Below are positions 38,806 to 49,428 of a stretch of DNA of 64,000 nt, one piece after another. Below the pieces are notes generated by a model that saw only the letters and a program-made list of their open reading frames with translations, was not told the DNA's origin and made no database searches. Origin of the DNA: Nitrosomonas sp. (GTDB taxonomy: Bacteria; Pseudomonadota; Gammaproteobacteria; Burkholderiales; Nitrosomonadaceae); contig JAMWZY010000006.1 in the NCBI GenBank assembly GCA_024281825.1, positions 1 through 64,000 of the forward strand. Reading direction: 5' to 3'. How positions within the stretch are numbered: the stretch's first letter is position 1; every line of letters begins with the position of its first letter. A program made the translations under genes and the position numbers.

Positions 38806-41226
38806 ATGACTCCTTCAAACGATAACTCTGAACAGCTAATTCTGCCGCTACTGCCATTACGCGATGTAGTAGTTTTTCCGCACATGGTGATTCCTCTATT
38901 TGTGGGCAGACAGAAATCCATAAAGGCGCTTGAATATGCAATGGAATCTAATAAAAATATTTTATTAGTGGCACAGAAAGTAGCCTCTACTGATGATCCT
39001 GAACCTGAAGATCTCTATCACGTATGCAGTGTAGCGAGCTTATTACAAATGTTAAAGCTTCCGGATGGAACGGTTAAAGTATTGGTAGAAGGTAACTATC
39101 GCGCCAGAGTATTAGAGCTTATTGATACTGGAAATCATTTTTCTGCGAATGTTACAAAGATAACATCTGAAGATAACAATAATGCAGAAGCAGAGGCTAT
39201 GCGGCGCGCTATTGTTACTCAGTTCGATCAATATGTGAAACTTAACAAAAAAATTCCCCATGAAATTATTGCTTCACTCAATGAAATTGAGGATGCAGGA
39301 CGTTTAGCCGACACTATTGCTGCTTATTTGCCGCTCAAATTAGAGCAAAAACAAGAAATCTTAGAATTATTCGATGTTTCCAAACGCCTTGAGCATATGC
39401 TCGGGTTATTAGAAACAGAACTGGACATCCTTCAAGTTGAAAAACGTATCCGTGGCCGAGTAAAGCGCCAAATGGAAAAAAGCCAACGTGATTACTATCT
39501 CAATGAGCAAGTTAAAGCTATTCAGAAAGAATTAGGCGAAGGTGAAGATGGCGCCGACTTAGAAGAAATCGAAAGAAAAATTAAGCTCGCACAGATGCCT
39601 AAAGAAGCACACACGAAAGCAGAATCCGAGTTAAAAAAACTTCGACTGATGTCACCGATGTCTGCTGAAGCAACGGTAGTGCGTAACTACATTGATGCAT
39701 TGTTGGCATTACCTTGGAAGAAGAAAAATAAAGTCAATGCAAATTTAAAAACAGCAGAGGCCGAGCTTGATAAAGATCACTATGGATTAGAAAAAATTAA
39801 AGAGCGGATTGTTGAATACCTGGCTGTACAACAACGTGTCAATAAACTCAAAGCTCCTATTCTATGCTTAGTAGGCCCCCCTGGTGTCGGCAAAACATCA
39901 CTCGGCCAATCCATTGCTCGCGCTACCAACAGAAAATTTGTGCGAATGTCACTAGGTGGCTTGCGTGATGAGGCTGAAATTCGCGGCCACCGTAAAACTT
40001 ATATTGGCTCAATGCCTGGTAAGATTTTGCACAACATGAGCAAAGTAGGAGTAAAGAATCCACTGTTTCTATTGGATGAAGTCGATAAAATGGGTATGGA
40101 TTTTCGTGGCGATCCTGCTTCGGCCTTATTGGAGGTTCTTGATCCTGAACAGAATAGTACCTTTGTCGATCACTATATTGAAGTAGAGTATGACTTATCT
40201 GACGTCATGTTCGTCGCCACAGCAAATTCTTTAAATATACCCCCTGCACTATTGGATCGCATGGAAGTTATTCAACTATCTGGATACACCGAGGAAGAAA
40301 AACTTAATATTTCAAAACGATATTTATTAACCAAACAAATGCAAAATCATGGTCTGAAAGATACTGAATTATCAGTTTCAGATAATGCGCTACGCGATAT
40401 CGCTCGCTATTACACAAGAGAGGCGGGTGTTCGCTCAATGGAACGAGAAATTTCAAAAATTTGTCGTAAAGCTGTAAAAGCTATTTTAACCAAGAAAAAC
40501 AAAATTAAAGTAGCGGTTACATCGCGTAATCTCGATAAATTCTTGGGTGTTAGACGCTACAGTTATGGCGTCGCTGAAGAAAAAAACCACGTAGGGCAAG
40601 TAACTGGATTAGCATGGACCGAGGTTGGTGGAGAACTACTAACAATTGAGACTGTTGCAATGCCGGGCAAAGGAAAAACGATCACCACTGGAAAATTGGG
40701 TGAAGTGATGCAAGAGTCTATCCAAGCGGCCCTCTCGGTGGTTAGAAATCGTTCTCATATGTTAGGCATTGCAGAAGATTTCTATCAAAAAAACGACATT
40801 CATATTCACCTTCCAGAGGGAGCGACTCCTAAAGACGGCCCAAGTGCAGGAATTGGTATTTGTGTTGCCATTGTATCTACTCTGACAAATATTGCAGTAA
40901 GGGCTGACGTTGCCATGACGGGTGAAATTACTTTGCGAGGAGAAGTATTACCCATTGGTGGTTTAAAAGAAAAATTACTCGCTGCACACCGAGGCGGAAT
41001 TAAAACAGTAATTATTCCAGAGAAAAATGTTAAAGACTTAGTGGATATCCCTGCAAACATCAAGGAACAGCTAGATATTCATTCTGTAAAGTGGATAGAT
41101 CAAGTACTCGATCTTGCTCTGGAACATAAGCCTGAAACTGCCGCAACAAAACTTTCCATTGCACAACAACCAGCACTACCATCAACTGAAGAAGCTCTCA
41201 TAGAACCTATGATCATCAAACATTAA
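38806..41226 (+). CDS. lon: Lon protease
   Basis: The 806-residue ATP-dependent protease has a substrate-binding N-domain, AAA+ module (Walker A GPPGVGKT; Walker [12 protein letters not shown]), and protease domain with catalytic Ser in [10 protein letters not shown] and Lys in [14 protein letters not shown]. Length matches LonA. The upstream 178 bp include cttgaat (38733-38739), loosely like a heat-shock -35, but no good -10 match, so I do not call a promoter. The downstream bidirectional terminator is at 41237-41289. Confidence 0.98.
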   Translation: MTPSNDNSEQLILPLLPLRDVVVFPHMVIPLFVGRQKSIKALEYAMESNKNILLVAQKVASTDDPEPEDLYHVCSVASLLQMLKLPDGTVKVLVEGNYRARVLELIDTGNHFSANVTKITSEDNNNAEAEAMRRAIVTQFDQYVKLNKKIPHEIIASLNEIEDAGRLADTIAAYLPLKLEQKQEILELFDVSKRLEHMLGLLETELDILQVEKRIRGRVKRQMEKSQRDYYLNEQVKAIQKELGEGEDGADLEEIERKIKLAQMPKEAHTKAESELKKLRLMSPMSAEATVVRNYIDALLALPWKKKNKVNANLKTAEAELDKDHYGLEKIKERIVEYLAVQQRVNKLKAPILCLVGPPGVGKTSLGQSIARATNRKFVRMSLGGLRDEAEIRGHRKTYIGSMPGKILHNMSKVGVKNPLFLLDEVDKMGMDFRGDPASALLEVLDPEQNSTFVDHYIEVEYDLSDVMFVATANSLNIPPALLDRMEVIQLSGYTEEEKLNISKRYLLTKQMQNHGLKDTELSVSDNALRDIARYYTREAGVRSMEREISKICRKAVKAILTKKNKIKVAVTSRNLDKFLGVRRYSYGVAEEKNHVGQVTGLAWTEVGGELLTIETVAMPGKGKTITTGKLGEVMQESIQAALSVVRNRSHMLGIAEDFYQKNDIHIHLPEGATPKDGPSAGIGICVAIVSTLTNIAVRADVAMTGEITLRGEVLPIGGLKEKLLAAHRGGIKTVIIPEKNVKDLVDIPANIKEQLDIHSVKWIDQVLDLALEHKPETAATKLSIAQQPALPSTEEALIEPMIIKH

Positions 41227-41236
41227 TTTCTATGCA

Positions 41237-41289
41237 ACTATATACGCGTATTTAAGTGCTTTAAAAGCTATAAAATGTGCGTATATAGT
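41237..41289. terminator. Bidirectional terminator between lon and sbtB
   Basis: Perfect 11-bp arms actatatacgc (41237-41247) and gcgtatatagt (41279-41289), with an inner gctttaaaagc-like stem. It occupies most of the gap between the convergent genes. Confidence 0.6.
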
Positions 41290-41307
41290 CGCTAAAAGCG
41301 GATTGGA

Positions 41308-41625
41308 TTAATAAGAAACAGCTGGTCCTTCAACCCATAAGCAGTCGGAAATCAAACACATTCCCCCTAATTTCTTCATAACTGGTCTTAAGTGGCTGAC
41401 TATTAGCTGTGCTTGATCTTCCTTGCATGCAAGTACGACAACAACGTTTTCTTGTTCAAACAAAACATCATCAGGATTACGAGCACCACGAGAACCATAA
41501 CCCCCGGCATTTTTAATGACAGTATAGCCACGGACACCACCTTTTCCTAGCAACTCCATTAGTTCCTCCAGTTGTTCAATACCGATCACAATTTCGAGGC
41601 GTTTCATAACAATTGTATTATCCAT
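41308..41625 (-). CDS. sbtB: PII-like protein, probable SbtB partner of SbtA
   Basis: This 105-residue PII-superfamily protein has the fold pattern VIGIEQLEELMELLGKGGVRGYTVIKNAGGYGSRG, then a core strand (ENVVVVLACKEDQAQLIV). It lacks the classical PII T-loop Tyr motif and is shorter than GlnB. In cyanobacteria SbtB binds cAMP/AMP and ATP and regulates SbtA. The sbtA homologue is 391 bp upstream on the same strand, supporting the pairing. The C-terminal Cys-rich R-loop of cyanobacterial SbtB is absent (ends GPAVSY). Shine-Dalgarno aaaggga precedes the ATG. Confidence 0.82.
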   Translation of the reverse strand: MDNTIVMKRLEIVIGIEQLEELMELLGKGGVRGYTVIKNAGGYGSRGARNPDDVLFEQENVVVVLACKEDQAQLIVSHLRPVMKKLGGMCLISDCLWVEGPAVSY

Positions 41626-42016
41626 ACTATTTCCCTTTTCAATTTTATATAGTTTATTGTTGAATTCTCTGACAATTTGAAATAATACTGATACAGCTTA
41701 GCTTTTTCTTGACGAGATACAAGCACACCAAGAACAATCTGGATTTTACCCCTTAAATAAAGAAAGATAATAGCTGTATTTCTTTTCTGGCAAAATTCAA
41801 ATCACTCGGATCCCGCACATCACGAGATCCGTTTTTATTATTCTTAATCGCGTATATCAAAACACACTTAACTTTTCTTAAAACTCAGTAGCGGCAGAGT
41901 TTCAAGTTATTAACAATAACAACATCGCATTGCGAATCGCCTTGTGTGTGGCATCATTCTATTGACCAAAAAATCAACAAATTAATTGTATTTTCTTAGT
42001 ACACCTTTGAATCTGA
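41626..42016. other. Long spacer between sbtA and sbtB
   Basis: No gene is supported. It contains a weak hairpin (cggatc/gatccg, 41807-41831) followed by ttttta in plus orientation, although both flanking genes are on the minus strand. A separate promoter for sbtB could lie here. The length argues against tight translational coupling of the two genes. Confidence 0.45.
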
Positions 42017-42973
42017 TCAGTATTGAATACTGTGAAACCATTCTGCCATCTGCCAATAGATGGGCACACCAACGAAAATGTTAAATGGAAAGGTCACCCC
42101 CAGCGAAGCCCCGATAGAAACAGCTGGATCAGCATCAGGTACCGCAATACGCATCGCGGCAGGCGCAGCAATATAAGAACAACTTGCATATAATACCGCT
42201 AACAACATGGTTCCACCAGGCGACAAGCCGAATAGCCAACCCAAATAAGCGCCAAACATACCCATTGCAATCGGAAATAAGATGCCGAACGCAATGATGA
42301 ATACCCCTTTTGCCATGACCGCCTTCAAGCGCGACGCGGCCAATAAGCCCATTTCTAACAAGAAGAAAGCCAGTACGCCCATGAACAGATCCATGAACAT
42401 CTTGTCAAGTGGCGATACTAAATTGACCATCCCTGCGTAATAACCAATGATCACGCCGACAATTAACAAATAAAGACTAGTACCTGTTAAGATTTCGTGC
42501 ATCAACTTGCCCCATTGGGTTTTTTCACCCGCAGCCCCCGCACGCGCCAAAATCGTACCCGTCACCAAGGCAGGAATTTCCATTAATGCCATAATCAGTA
42601 CCATGTACCCTTCAGAGGTTTCACCTTTTGCTTGCAAGAATGCCACCCCCACAGCAAAAGTCACCGCACTAACCGAACCATAGTGAGCCGCAATCGCCCC
42701 TGCATCCGCCTGAGTAAATTTACCGATAAATCTCAGAATCGGATAAGCTGTCAGAGGAATCAAAGCTGCCAAAACAACCATAGAGAGCGCAATGGGTAGC
42801 ACTTCCATAATTTCGTACTTCGCCATTGAAACTCCCCCCTTGAAGCCAATGGCAATTAGTAAAAACAAACTCAAGCTTTTATACAAAGCCTCTGGTATTT
42901 TAAGGTCAGACTTGATTACACCCGCCAGAACCCCAAATACAAAAAATAATACAACCGGTTGCAAAGTTGCCAT
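42017..42973 (-). CDS. sbtA: SbtA-type sodium-dependent bicarbonate transporter
   Basis: This 318-residue membrane protein has about ten hydrophobic spans in two inverted repeats. Conserved family segments include LFFVFGVLAGVIKSDLKIPEALYKSLSLFLLIAIGFKGG, the AHYGSVSAVTFAVG region, and CSYIAAPAAMRIAVPDADP. SbtA (formerly DUF897) is a high-affinity Na+/HCO3- symporter in cyanobacteria and some autotrophic bacteria. Its presence fits a CO2-fixing nitrifier that lives where inorganic carbon is limiting. Clear Shine-Dalgarno aggag before the ATG. Activity toward bicarbonate is inferred from family. Confidence 0.9.
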   Translation of the reverse strand: MATLQPVVLFFVFGVLAGVIKSDLKIPEALYKSLSLFLLIAIGFKGGVSMAKYEIMEVLPIALSMVVLAALIPLTAYPILRFIGKFTQADAGAIAAHYGSVSAVTFAVGVAFLQAKGETSEGYMVLIMALMEIPALVTGTILARAGAAGEKTQWGKLMHEILTGTSLYLLIVGVIIGYYAGMVNLVSPLDKMFMDLFMGVLAFFLLEMGLLAASRLKAVMAKGVFIIAFGILFPIAMGMFGAYLGWLFGLSPGGTMLLAVLYASCSYIAAPAAMRIAVPDADPAVSIGASLGVTFPFNIFVGVPIYWQMAEWFHSIQY

Positions 42974-43211
42974 GCAAAACTCCTATTTATTTTGATTATA
43001 TTTAAATCATTTTTTTGTAAAGATACTTCACTCTATCCTCAAAACGCCCTTTAAAGTAACGTAAATACAGAACATAAGACGCTTGTTATCTGTTACTAAA
43101 AGTAAAAATTTTCGAGCTTACTTATTGGTTACGAAACCTTAAGGCTGAAAACGTTAACACAAGAAATGTGAAGAAAGCGTGAAGGCAGATTTGCCTGCCA
43201 GCAAGATTTGA

Positions 43212-44486
43212 TCAAGCAAAATGAATATGAAATGTTGTACCTTTTCCGGGCATACTATCAACCTCAATGCGCCAATGGTAGTGATCACAAATACGTTTAA
43301 CGATTGCCAATCCAATTCCTAGCCCCTCTCCATCGGATGAGCCGCGAAAAAACCGCTCATACAGCATCGGCATATAGGCAGGCTCAATACCAATACCAGA
43401 ATCCGATACAGAAAGTTGTCGATCATTGAAATCAACCCTGATAGAACCTTTATCTGTATATTGAACTGCGTTGCGCAATAGATTCATTAATACCGTATAC
43501 AATGCTTGGCGATTTACAGTAACCGTAGTAGAAAGTGGAATATTCACTTCAAATTCCAAATTTTTCCTAGCTATTTCCATATAAATGGGTTCCACTGCAT
43601 CACGTACACACTCAGCAACAGCAACGACTTCTGTTCCCCCGAGTGACTGCTCACGCGCAAGAAATAGCAATGCCTGCAATTGTTCACCCATTCGAGTAGC
43701 CGCTGACTCGATCATTTTTATCCGATAATGTAGTCGCTCCGACAAGCTATTATCAACCAACAATAATTCACAACTGGTTAAAATAGTTGTAATAGGAGTT
43801 CTCAATTCATGACTAATATTCGCGGTAAATTCATGTTCACGCTGAAGCATTCGCTTAATACGCGCTTGATAATCATCCAGTGCACGTGCTAATTGTGCTA
43901 CTTCTTCATCCATTTCTGGTCTCGTCAACAAATCGACACCTACAACTCCAGGTGCTAGCAAATTCACTCTTTCTGCTAAATCAGCGACTTGTCGAACCAA
44001 CAGCTTAGCCAATAAATAACCGACAATAAATGAAATTGCTATGACGATAATCCAAGACAGTAATATCGATAATCTTAATTTTTTTAAGCGTTGCGTATGC
44101 AATTCAATACGATAAGCCACCAAAAATTTAGTTTCACCGATAATACGCACAAAAACATGGAGCTCTTTTGTGTCATAAAGAATACGATGTAAGCCTGGAT
44201 TTAAACCCCGTAAGTAAGCAGGAATCTGCAATTCGTCATCCATATTGCTGATGACAAAACTTCTAACATGCAGACCTACCTGAGAATTAAAATCGGAGTG
44301 CTTTTGATAGCGACGTATCAGGTGATCCATTTCCATTTCAATCACCTGTTCGATATGCGCTTCTTCAATATTGTCAGATAGAAAATAAAGAATGATACAC
44401 AGTGTTCCAACAATAAAAATGCTAAATGTGGCCAGCGCTACCGCAACACGGTAACGTAAGCTTTGTTTAATCCCGTAGCTGTTCAC
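43212..44486 (-). CDS. Two-component sensor histidine kinase
   Basis: This 424-residue kinase has two membrane spans (about 15-38 and 138-162), a periplasmic loop, a HAMP-like segment, HisKA (SHELRTPITTILTS) and HATPase_c (LLRNAVQYT; GIGLAIVKRICDHYHW). It resembles the QseC/PmrB-like family, but the signal is unknown. The start is GTG at 44486. It overlaps the preceding regulator gene by 20 bp and is co-transcribed with it. Confidence 0.9.
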   Translation of the reverse strand: MNSYGIKQSLRYRVAVALATFSIFIVGTLCIILYFLSDNIEEAHIEQVIEMEMDHLIRRYQKHSDFNSQVGLHVRSFVISNMDDELQIPAYLRGLNPGLHRILYDTKELHVFVRIIGETKFLVAYRIELHTQRLKKLRLSILLSWIIVIAISFIVGYLLAKLLVRQVADLAERVNLLAPGVVGVDLLTRPEMDEEVAQLARALDDYQARIKRMLQREHEFTANISHELRTPITTILTSCELLLVDNSLSERLHYRIKMIESAATRMGEQLQALLFLAREQSLGGTEVVAVAECVRDAVEPIYMEIARKNLEFEVNIPLSTTVTVNRQALYTVLMNLLRNAVQYTDKGSIRVDFNDRQLSVSDSGIGIEPAYMPMLYERFFRGSSDGEGLGIGLAIVKRICDHYHWRIEVDSMPGKGTTFHIHFA

Positions 44487-45156
44487 GTAGTGTCAAGCAA
44501 TAACCCAAACCATGTACTGTTTCAATCGGATCATAACCACCCGCTTTGGTCAGAGCTCGCCTTAAAATATGCATGTGGCTGCGCAAAGTATCACTCGTTT
44601 CTTGTGTCTCCTCCCATGCTTCTTGTTCAAGCTCATCCCGACTAAATACTCTACCCGGTTCACTCATCATTAGCGCCAGTAAGCGAATACATTTAGGTGG
44701 AAGTTTAACGTTTTTATTCTCAAAACGAATAGATACTGTCTTGGGGTCAAAGAATAACTCCCCAACTTCTAGAATCCGGTTAGCCACCTTACCGGCATGT
44801 CGCTTGTGCATTGCCAGTAATCGCGCTTCCACTTCTTTCAAAGCAAATGGTTTAACCATGTAATCGTCAGCCCCTTGCTCGAAACCAATGAGCTTATCTT
44901 CCAAGGTATCACGTGCTGTTAACATCAAAATTGGCGTATCAATTTGTGATTCTTGGCGTAATTTTCTGCACAAAGTGATTCCATTCATTCCAGGCAACCC
45001 TAAATCTAGCAGTATCACATCAAACCGCTGTGTTACGGCAAGATGAAGCCCCGCCATCCCGTTTGCAGCCGCATCAACACTATGACCACGGGATTCAAGA
45101 AAATCATACAGGTTCGCTGCAATAGCTAAATCATCTTCGATAATCAAAATATGCAT
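44467..45156 (-). CDS. OmpR-family response regulator
   Basis: The 229-residue regulator has an intact receiver (ILIIEDDLAIAAN; phospho-acceptor Asp in VILLDLGLPGMNG; Lys in VKPFAL) and a C-terminal winged-helix domain (CIRLLALMMSEPGRVFSRDELEQEAW; LRSHMHILRRAL; TVHGLGYCL). It pairs with the adjacent kinase. Target genes are not evident; sbtA lies downstream and could be one, but nothing in the sequence demonstrates this. Confidence 0.92.
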   Translation of the reverse strand: MHILIIEDDLAIAANLYDFLESRGHSVDAAANGMAGLHLAVTQRFDVILLDLGLPGMNGITLCRKLRQESQIDTPILMLTARDTLEDKLIGFEQGADDYMVKPFALKEVEARLLAMHKRHAGKVANRILEVGELFFDPKTVSIRFENKNVKLPPKCIRLLALMMSEPGRVFSRDELEQEAWEETQETSDTLRSHMHILRRALTKAGGYDPIETVHGLGYCLTLREQLRD

Positions 45157-45174
45157 AAATACATGTCTACCACG

Positions 45175-46248
45175 CTATTTTTCTGCCATATGAAATTTGC
45201 GACTTAACGAATGAACTGCATTCACCAGTTCCGCAGCATGCTCTGGCGGAGTAAATTGAGAAATTCCGTGCCCCAAATTGAATACATGGCCACTTCCATT
45301 TCCATAGCTAGAGAGAATCTTCTCCACTTCCCGTTTGATCACTTCCGGTGAAGAAAAAAGTACTGATGGATCCAAATTACCTTGCAATGCTACTTTATTA
45401 CCCACACGCTTACGCGCCGAGCCAATGTCGATTGACCAATCCAAACCAATCGCATCACATCCGATAGCGGCAATTGCCTCTAACCAAAGCCCACCACCTT
45501 TTGTAAATACAATACTAGGAATTTGCACACCATCCTTCTCACGCTTCAATCCTGCAACGATATGCTGCATATAGCGCAACGAAAACTCTTGATAGGCTGA
45601 ATGTGAAAGCGCTCCCCCCCAGGTATCAAAAATCATCACAGCTTGTGCGCCGGAGTCAATTTGCGCATTAAGATATGCAGTCACGGCTTTAGTATTTACT
45701 TCTAAAATATGATGCAGCAATTCCGGACGCTCATACAGCATGGTTTTTATCTCCCGGAATTCGGTACCACCACGTCCTTCCACCATATAACATGCCAGCG
45801 TAAACGGACTCCCAGAAAAACCAATCAAAGGCACCCTATTGTTCAATGCTCGGCGTATTTCCGACACGGCATCCATTACATAACGCAATTGTTTATTTAT
45901 ATCCGGGGGACTTAATGCTTTGATTTCTTGTTCACTGCGTAAAGGGCGCTCAAACATTGGACCTTCGCCTTGCGCAAAATATAATCCTAACCCCATGGCA
46001 TCGGGAATCGTCAAAATGTCTGAAAATAATATTGCGGCATCCAGTGGAAATCGTTCTAACGGTTGTAAAGTTACCTCTGTAGCAAAAGCGGGGGTTTTGC
46101 ATAAAGTAAGGAAATCACCAGCACGCGCTCGCGTCTCATTGTATTCCGGCAAATATCGACCAGCCTGACGCATCATCCAAATAGGCGTATATTCAACCGG
46201 CTTTTTCAATAATGCGCGCAGAAATGTATCATTCATCAACATTGTCAT
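45175..46248 (-). CDS. hemE: Uroporphyrinogen decarboxylase
   Basis: The 357-residue enzyme decarboxylates uroporphyrinogen III in heme biosynthesis. Signatures are [15 protein letters not shown] (residues 22-36) and [16 protein letters not shown]. The Asp in [15 protein letters not shown] fits the active site. A taggt sits upstream of the first ATG; Met5 is an alternative start. The preceding 268 bp contain no gene and presumably its promoter. Confidence 0.97.
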   Translation of the reverse strand: MTMLMNDTFLRALLKKPVEYTPIWMMRQAGRYLPEYNETRARAGDFLTLCKTPAFATEVTLQPLERFPLDAAILFSDILTIPDAMGLGLYFAQGEGPMFERPLRSEQEIKALSPPDINKQLRYVMDAVSEIRRALNNRVPLIGFSGSPFTLACYMVEGRGGTEFREIKTMLYERPELLHHILEVNTKAVTAYLNAQIDSGAQAVMIFDTWGGALSHSAYQEFSLRYMQHIVAGLKREKDGVQIPSIVFTKGGGLWLEAIAAIGCDAIGLDWSIDIGSARKRVGNKVALQGNLDPSVLFSSPEVIKREVEKILSSYGNGSGHVFNLGHGISQFTPPEHAAELVNAVHSLSRKFHMAEK

Positions 46249-46516
46249 TAAAAACCTATAAAAAGTCTGTAAGCGTGTGTTTTCTAAAAAGATGGCACGC
46301 TTTAAATTTTGTATTTTACCAGCGAACCTCTATTTCGTGTTTTACCATTACACGTAACAGAAGTCGAAGAACCTATCTAAGGTTGATAGTACAAAGTGAA
46401 AAGGGTGAAAAAGTATCATGTATTTAATAAACATCTTAAGTCTGTTTTAACATCGCAATGCAATCCAAATCATTTTCCAGTAGTTACTTTGCCATTTCTT
46501 AAGCACCAGTAGCTAT

Positions 46517-47638
46517 CTAAGTTTCAGCAATATTAAACAATCGTTGATATTCCTTAATCGCGTATCGATCCGTCATTCCTGCAATATAATCGGCAATTGC
46601 CTGATGCCCTTCCTGCTCGAATTTCTTCTGATATTTCGTAGGAAGCATTCTGATTTCATCACTAAATGCAGTGAATAACTGTTCAATTGTATGCTGGGCA
46701 CGTTTATTCATACGCATGACCAGAAAGTGTCGATATAACTGATTAAATAAAAATTTCTTTAGTTCTTTTTGCTCTTTATCCACAGCAGGGCTAAAACCAA
46801 TCAAAGGAGATGCTGTGCGCACATCCTCAAGTGTAGCGATTCCTGCAGATTGAATGTTATACCGACTTTGTTGAATAAGATCATTGACTAGCGTATTAAT
46901 CATGCTGCGAACGGTTTCATAGATCATACGACGTTCTGTCAAACTGGGATAACAATCCTTGACTTGATTGAGATGACGGGAAAAAATCGTGACTTCCTTC
47001 AATTGTTCCATGGTAATTAAACCAGAACGCAACCCATCATCGACATCATGATTATTATAGGCGATCTCATCCGCGAAATTAGCCAATTGCGCCTCCATAG
47101 ACGGTCGCTCGCCTTTTAAAAAACGCTCACCAAGCGCACCCAATTTTTGCGCATTCTTCTTGGAAACACGTTTTAAAATACCCTCTCGAGTTTCATAACA
47201 AAGATTCAAGCCGTCGAAAGCTGCATAGCGCTCTTCGAGCACATCGACAACGCGTAGTGACTGTAGATTATGCTCAAAGCCCCCATAGTCTCGCATACAA
47301 TCGTTTAATGCATCCTGACCAGCATGCCCGAAAGGTGTATGACCAAGATCGTGTGCAAGCGTAATGGCTTCGACCAAATCTTCATTCAATCTAAGATTTC
47401 TCGCAATAGAACGCCCTATCTGTGCTACCTCAAGGCTATGCGTCAAGCGAGTACGAAATAAATCGCCTTCATGATTAACAAAAACTTGTGTTTTATATTC
47501 CAACCGACGAAATGCTGCGGAATGAATGATACGATCACGGTCTCTCTGAAACTCACTACGCCCTTCCGGAGCTTGTTCAGTGATAGTACGTCCTTTCGAG
47601 TTGTGCGCAGATACTGCATATTCAGCTAAGCTATTCAT
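46517..47638 (-). CDS. dgt: Deoxyguanosinetriphosphate triphosphohydrolase-like HD protein
   Basis: This 373-residue HD-domain phosphohydrolase has metal ligands in [26 protein letters not shown] and [15 protein letters not shown]. The family hydrolyses dNTPs to nucleoside and triphosphate. It is shorter than E. coli Dgt (505) and matches the dgt type-2 form found in many proteobacteria. It overlaps the stop of aroKB by 8 bp. Confidence 0.93.
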   Translation of the reverse strand: MNSLAEYAVSAHNSKGRTITEQAPEGRSEFQRDRDRIIHSAAFRRLEYKTQVFVNHEGDLFRTRLTHSLEVAQIGRSIARNLRLNEDLVEAITLAHDLGHTPFGHAGQDALNDCMRDYGGFEHNLQSLRVVDVLEERYAAFDGLNLCYETREGILKRVSKKNAQKLGALGERFLKGERPSMEAQLANFADEIAYNNHDVDDGLRSGLITMEQLKEVTIFSRHLNQVKDCYPSLTERRMIYETVRSMINTLVNDLIQQSRYNIQSAGIATLEDVRTASPLIGFSPAVDKEQKELKKFLFNQLYRHFLVMRMNKRAQHTIEQLFTAFSDEIRMLPTKYQKKFEQEGHQAIADYIAGMTDRYAIKEYQRLFNIAET

Positions 47639-49346
47639 GCATCGTACATACCGATATAGTTTCCTTCAAAACCATAGGTGATATATCAGCACGCATAACT
47701 GCTTCACCAATCCGATTCAGCAAAATAAAACGAGTTTTCCCGGATTCTACTTTTTTATCCAGCGCCATCAGCTCAAGATATTTTTCAGGCGGCATGTTAG
47801 GTGCAATGATTGGTAATTTCGCTTGTAAAAAAAGATTCCGAATACGCTCCACATCCGCATCATTAATCAGTTTCATCCGCAACGACAGTTCAGCAGCCAT
47901 CACAATACCAGCAGCCACTGCTTCCCCATGCAACCAAACTCCATATCCCATGCCATTTTCAATCGCATGACCAAAGGTATGCCCCAAATTCAGCAAAGCC
48001 CGAACCCCCCTTTCCCTTTCATCTGCCGCAACAATTTCTGCCTTATTTTCACAACTGCGCTGAATCGCTTGATTCAGAATTTCAGGATCACGCGCAATCA
48101 AGCGATGCATATTACGCTCTAGCCAATCAAAAAACTCTGGATCGCGAATCAAACCGTATTTGATGACTTCCGCGAGTCCTGCATATAATTCTCTGTCCGG
48201 CAGAGTATTTAAAGTGGCACTATCAGTCAGCACCATGCGCGGCTGGTAAAAAGCGCCAATCATATTTTTACCCAAAGTATGATTAATTCCGGTTTTCCCA
48301 CCCACAGATGAATCCACTTGCGCCAACAAAGAAGTAGGTATCTGAATAAAAGGTACTCCACGTAAATAGGTTGATGCCGCAAAGCCGGTTAGATCCCCGA
48401 TAACACCACCACCAAGTGCTATTATGGTAGTGTTACGCTCACAATGATTTTTAAGTAATGCATCAAAAATTACATTTAAGGTTTGCCAGTTTTTATGTAC
48501 TTCGCCATCCGGCAAAATGATAGGAATGACAGCGACATTTTTTTTTGCCAATGCTGCCGCTAATTCGTTTAAATATAGAGGCGCTACTGTTTCATTGGAT
48601 ATAATCGCCACTCGCATTTGAGGAATATGCGATAACACTAAATCTATCTGATTAAGAATTCCATATCCAATATAAATAGGATAGCTACGCTTTTCCGATA
48701 CCGTAGCAAAATCGACTGTAATGGTCTGCATGTTATTTTGGTGATGGTTCCTGTTGAATTCCTGAAAATCAAATGATGTTAATTTATGAATAAGTTTTTG
48801 TATGAGAAAACGCACTCCCTGCTTACCGCTATCTATGATGATATGTGCTGTCTCCCGATAGTAAACATCACGTTGTGCATGCAGCTCATTCAAACGCTCC
48901 AAAAGATTTTTAGTCTGCAAAAGCGGTCGATTTTTATCATGCCGTGTACGACGGTATAAATCATTCACCGAAGCTCGCAAATAAATAACCACACCATTTT
49001 GCCGCAAAGCTTCCCGATTTTCTTGACTAAGAACCGCGCCCCCACCAGTCGCTAAAATCATATTGCGCTTTTTTACTAAATCAGCAAGCACTTCAGATTC
49101 ACGCTTCCGAAAACCTGCCTCTCCTTCTATCTCAAATATAACCGGAATTTTTACCCCGGTGCGATCCTGAATTTCGTGATCGGAATCAACAAAATCTTTA
49201 TCAAGCAGAACTGATAGAGCCTTACCGATAGTGGTCTTACCTGCCCCCATCATTCCGACCAATATAATATTGGCATCCTGTAGTTTTTTTTGTACGGTTT
49301 GAGCTGTTTCCGTTTTATTAGATTTACTTAGATCCATAAGCATCAT
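47631..49346 (-). CDS. aroKB: Fused shikimate kinase / 3-dehydroquinate synthase
   Basis: One 571-residue frame covers two shikimate-pathway enzymes. Residues about 25-195 are shikimate kinase (P-loop [21 protein letters not shown]). Residues about 225-571 are dehydroquinate synthase ([44 protein letters not shown]). In many proteobacteria these are separate adjacent genes. Here the linker ([17 protein letters not shown]) runs through without a stop, and a Met at the usual AroB start (MQTITVDF) could allow internal initiation. Start has no clear Shine-Dalgarno; Met4 is an alternative. Confidence 0.92.
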   Translation of the reverse strand: MMLMDLSKSNKTETAQTVQKKLQDANIILVGMMGAGKTTIGKALSVLLDKDFVDSDHEIQDRTGVKIPVIFEIEGEAGFRKRESEVLADLVKKRNMILATGGGAVLSQENREALRQNGVVIYLRASVNDLYRRTRHDKNRPLLQTKNLLERLNELHAQRDVYYRETAHIIIDSGKQGVRFLIQKLIHKLTSFDFQEFNRNHHQNNMQTITVDFATVSEKRSYPIYIGYGILNQIDLVLSHIPQMRVAIISNETVAPLYLNELAAALAKKNVAVIPIILPDGEVHKNWQTLNVIFDALLKNHCERNTTIIALGGGVIGDLTGFAASTYLRGVPFIQIPTSLLAQVDSSVGGKTGINHTLGKNMIGAFYQPRMVLTDSATLNTLPDRELYAGLAEVIKYGLIRDPEFFDWLERNMHRLIARDPEILNQAIQRSCENKAEIVAADERERGVRALLNLGHTFGHAIENGMGYGVWLHGEAVAAGIVMAAELSLRMKLINDADVERIRNLFLQAKLPIIAPNMPPEKYLELMALDKKVESGKTRFILLNRIGEAVMRADISPMVLKETISVCTMHE

Positions 49347-49428
49347 TGTAGCGCAATTATGACAAATACTTTATCAGCGCAAACACACCAATGCGCTCTG
49401 TCATAACCGTTTTAATCAACATGACACT

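Noticed and set aside
41807..41831. Plus-strand terminator between sbtA and sbtB
   Set aside because: It has only a 6-bp stem and faces the wrong direction for both flanking minus-strand genes.
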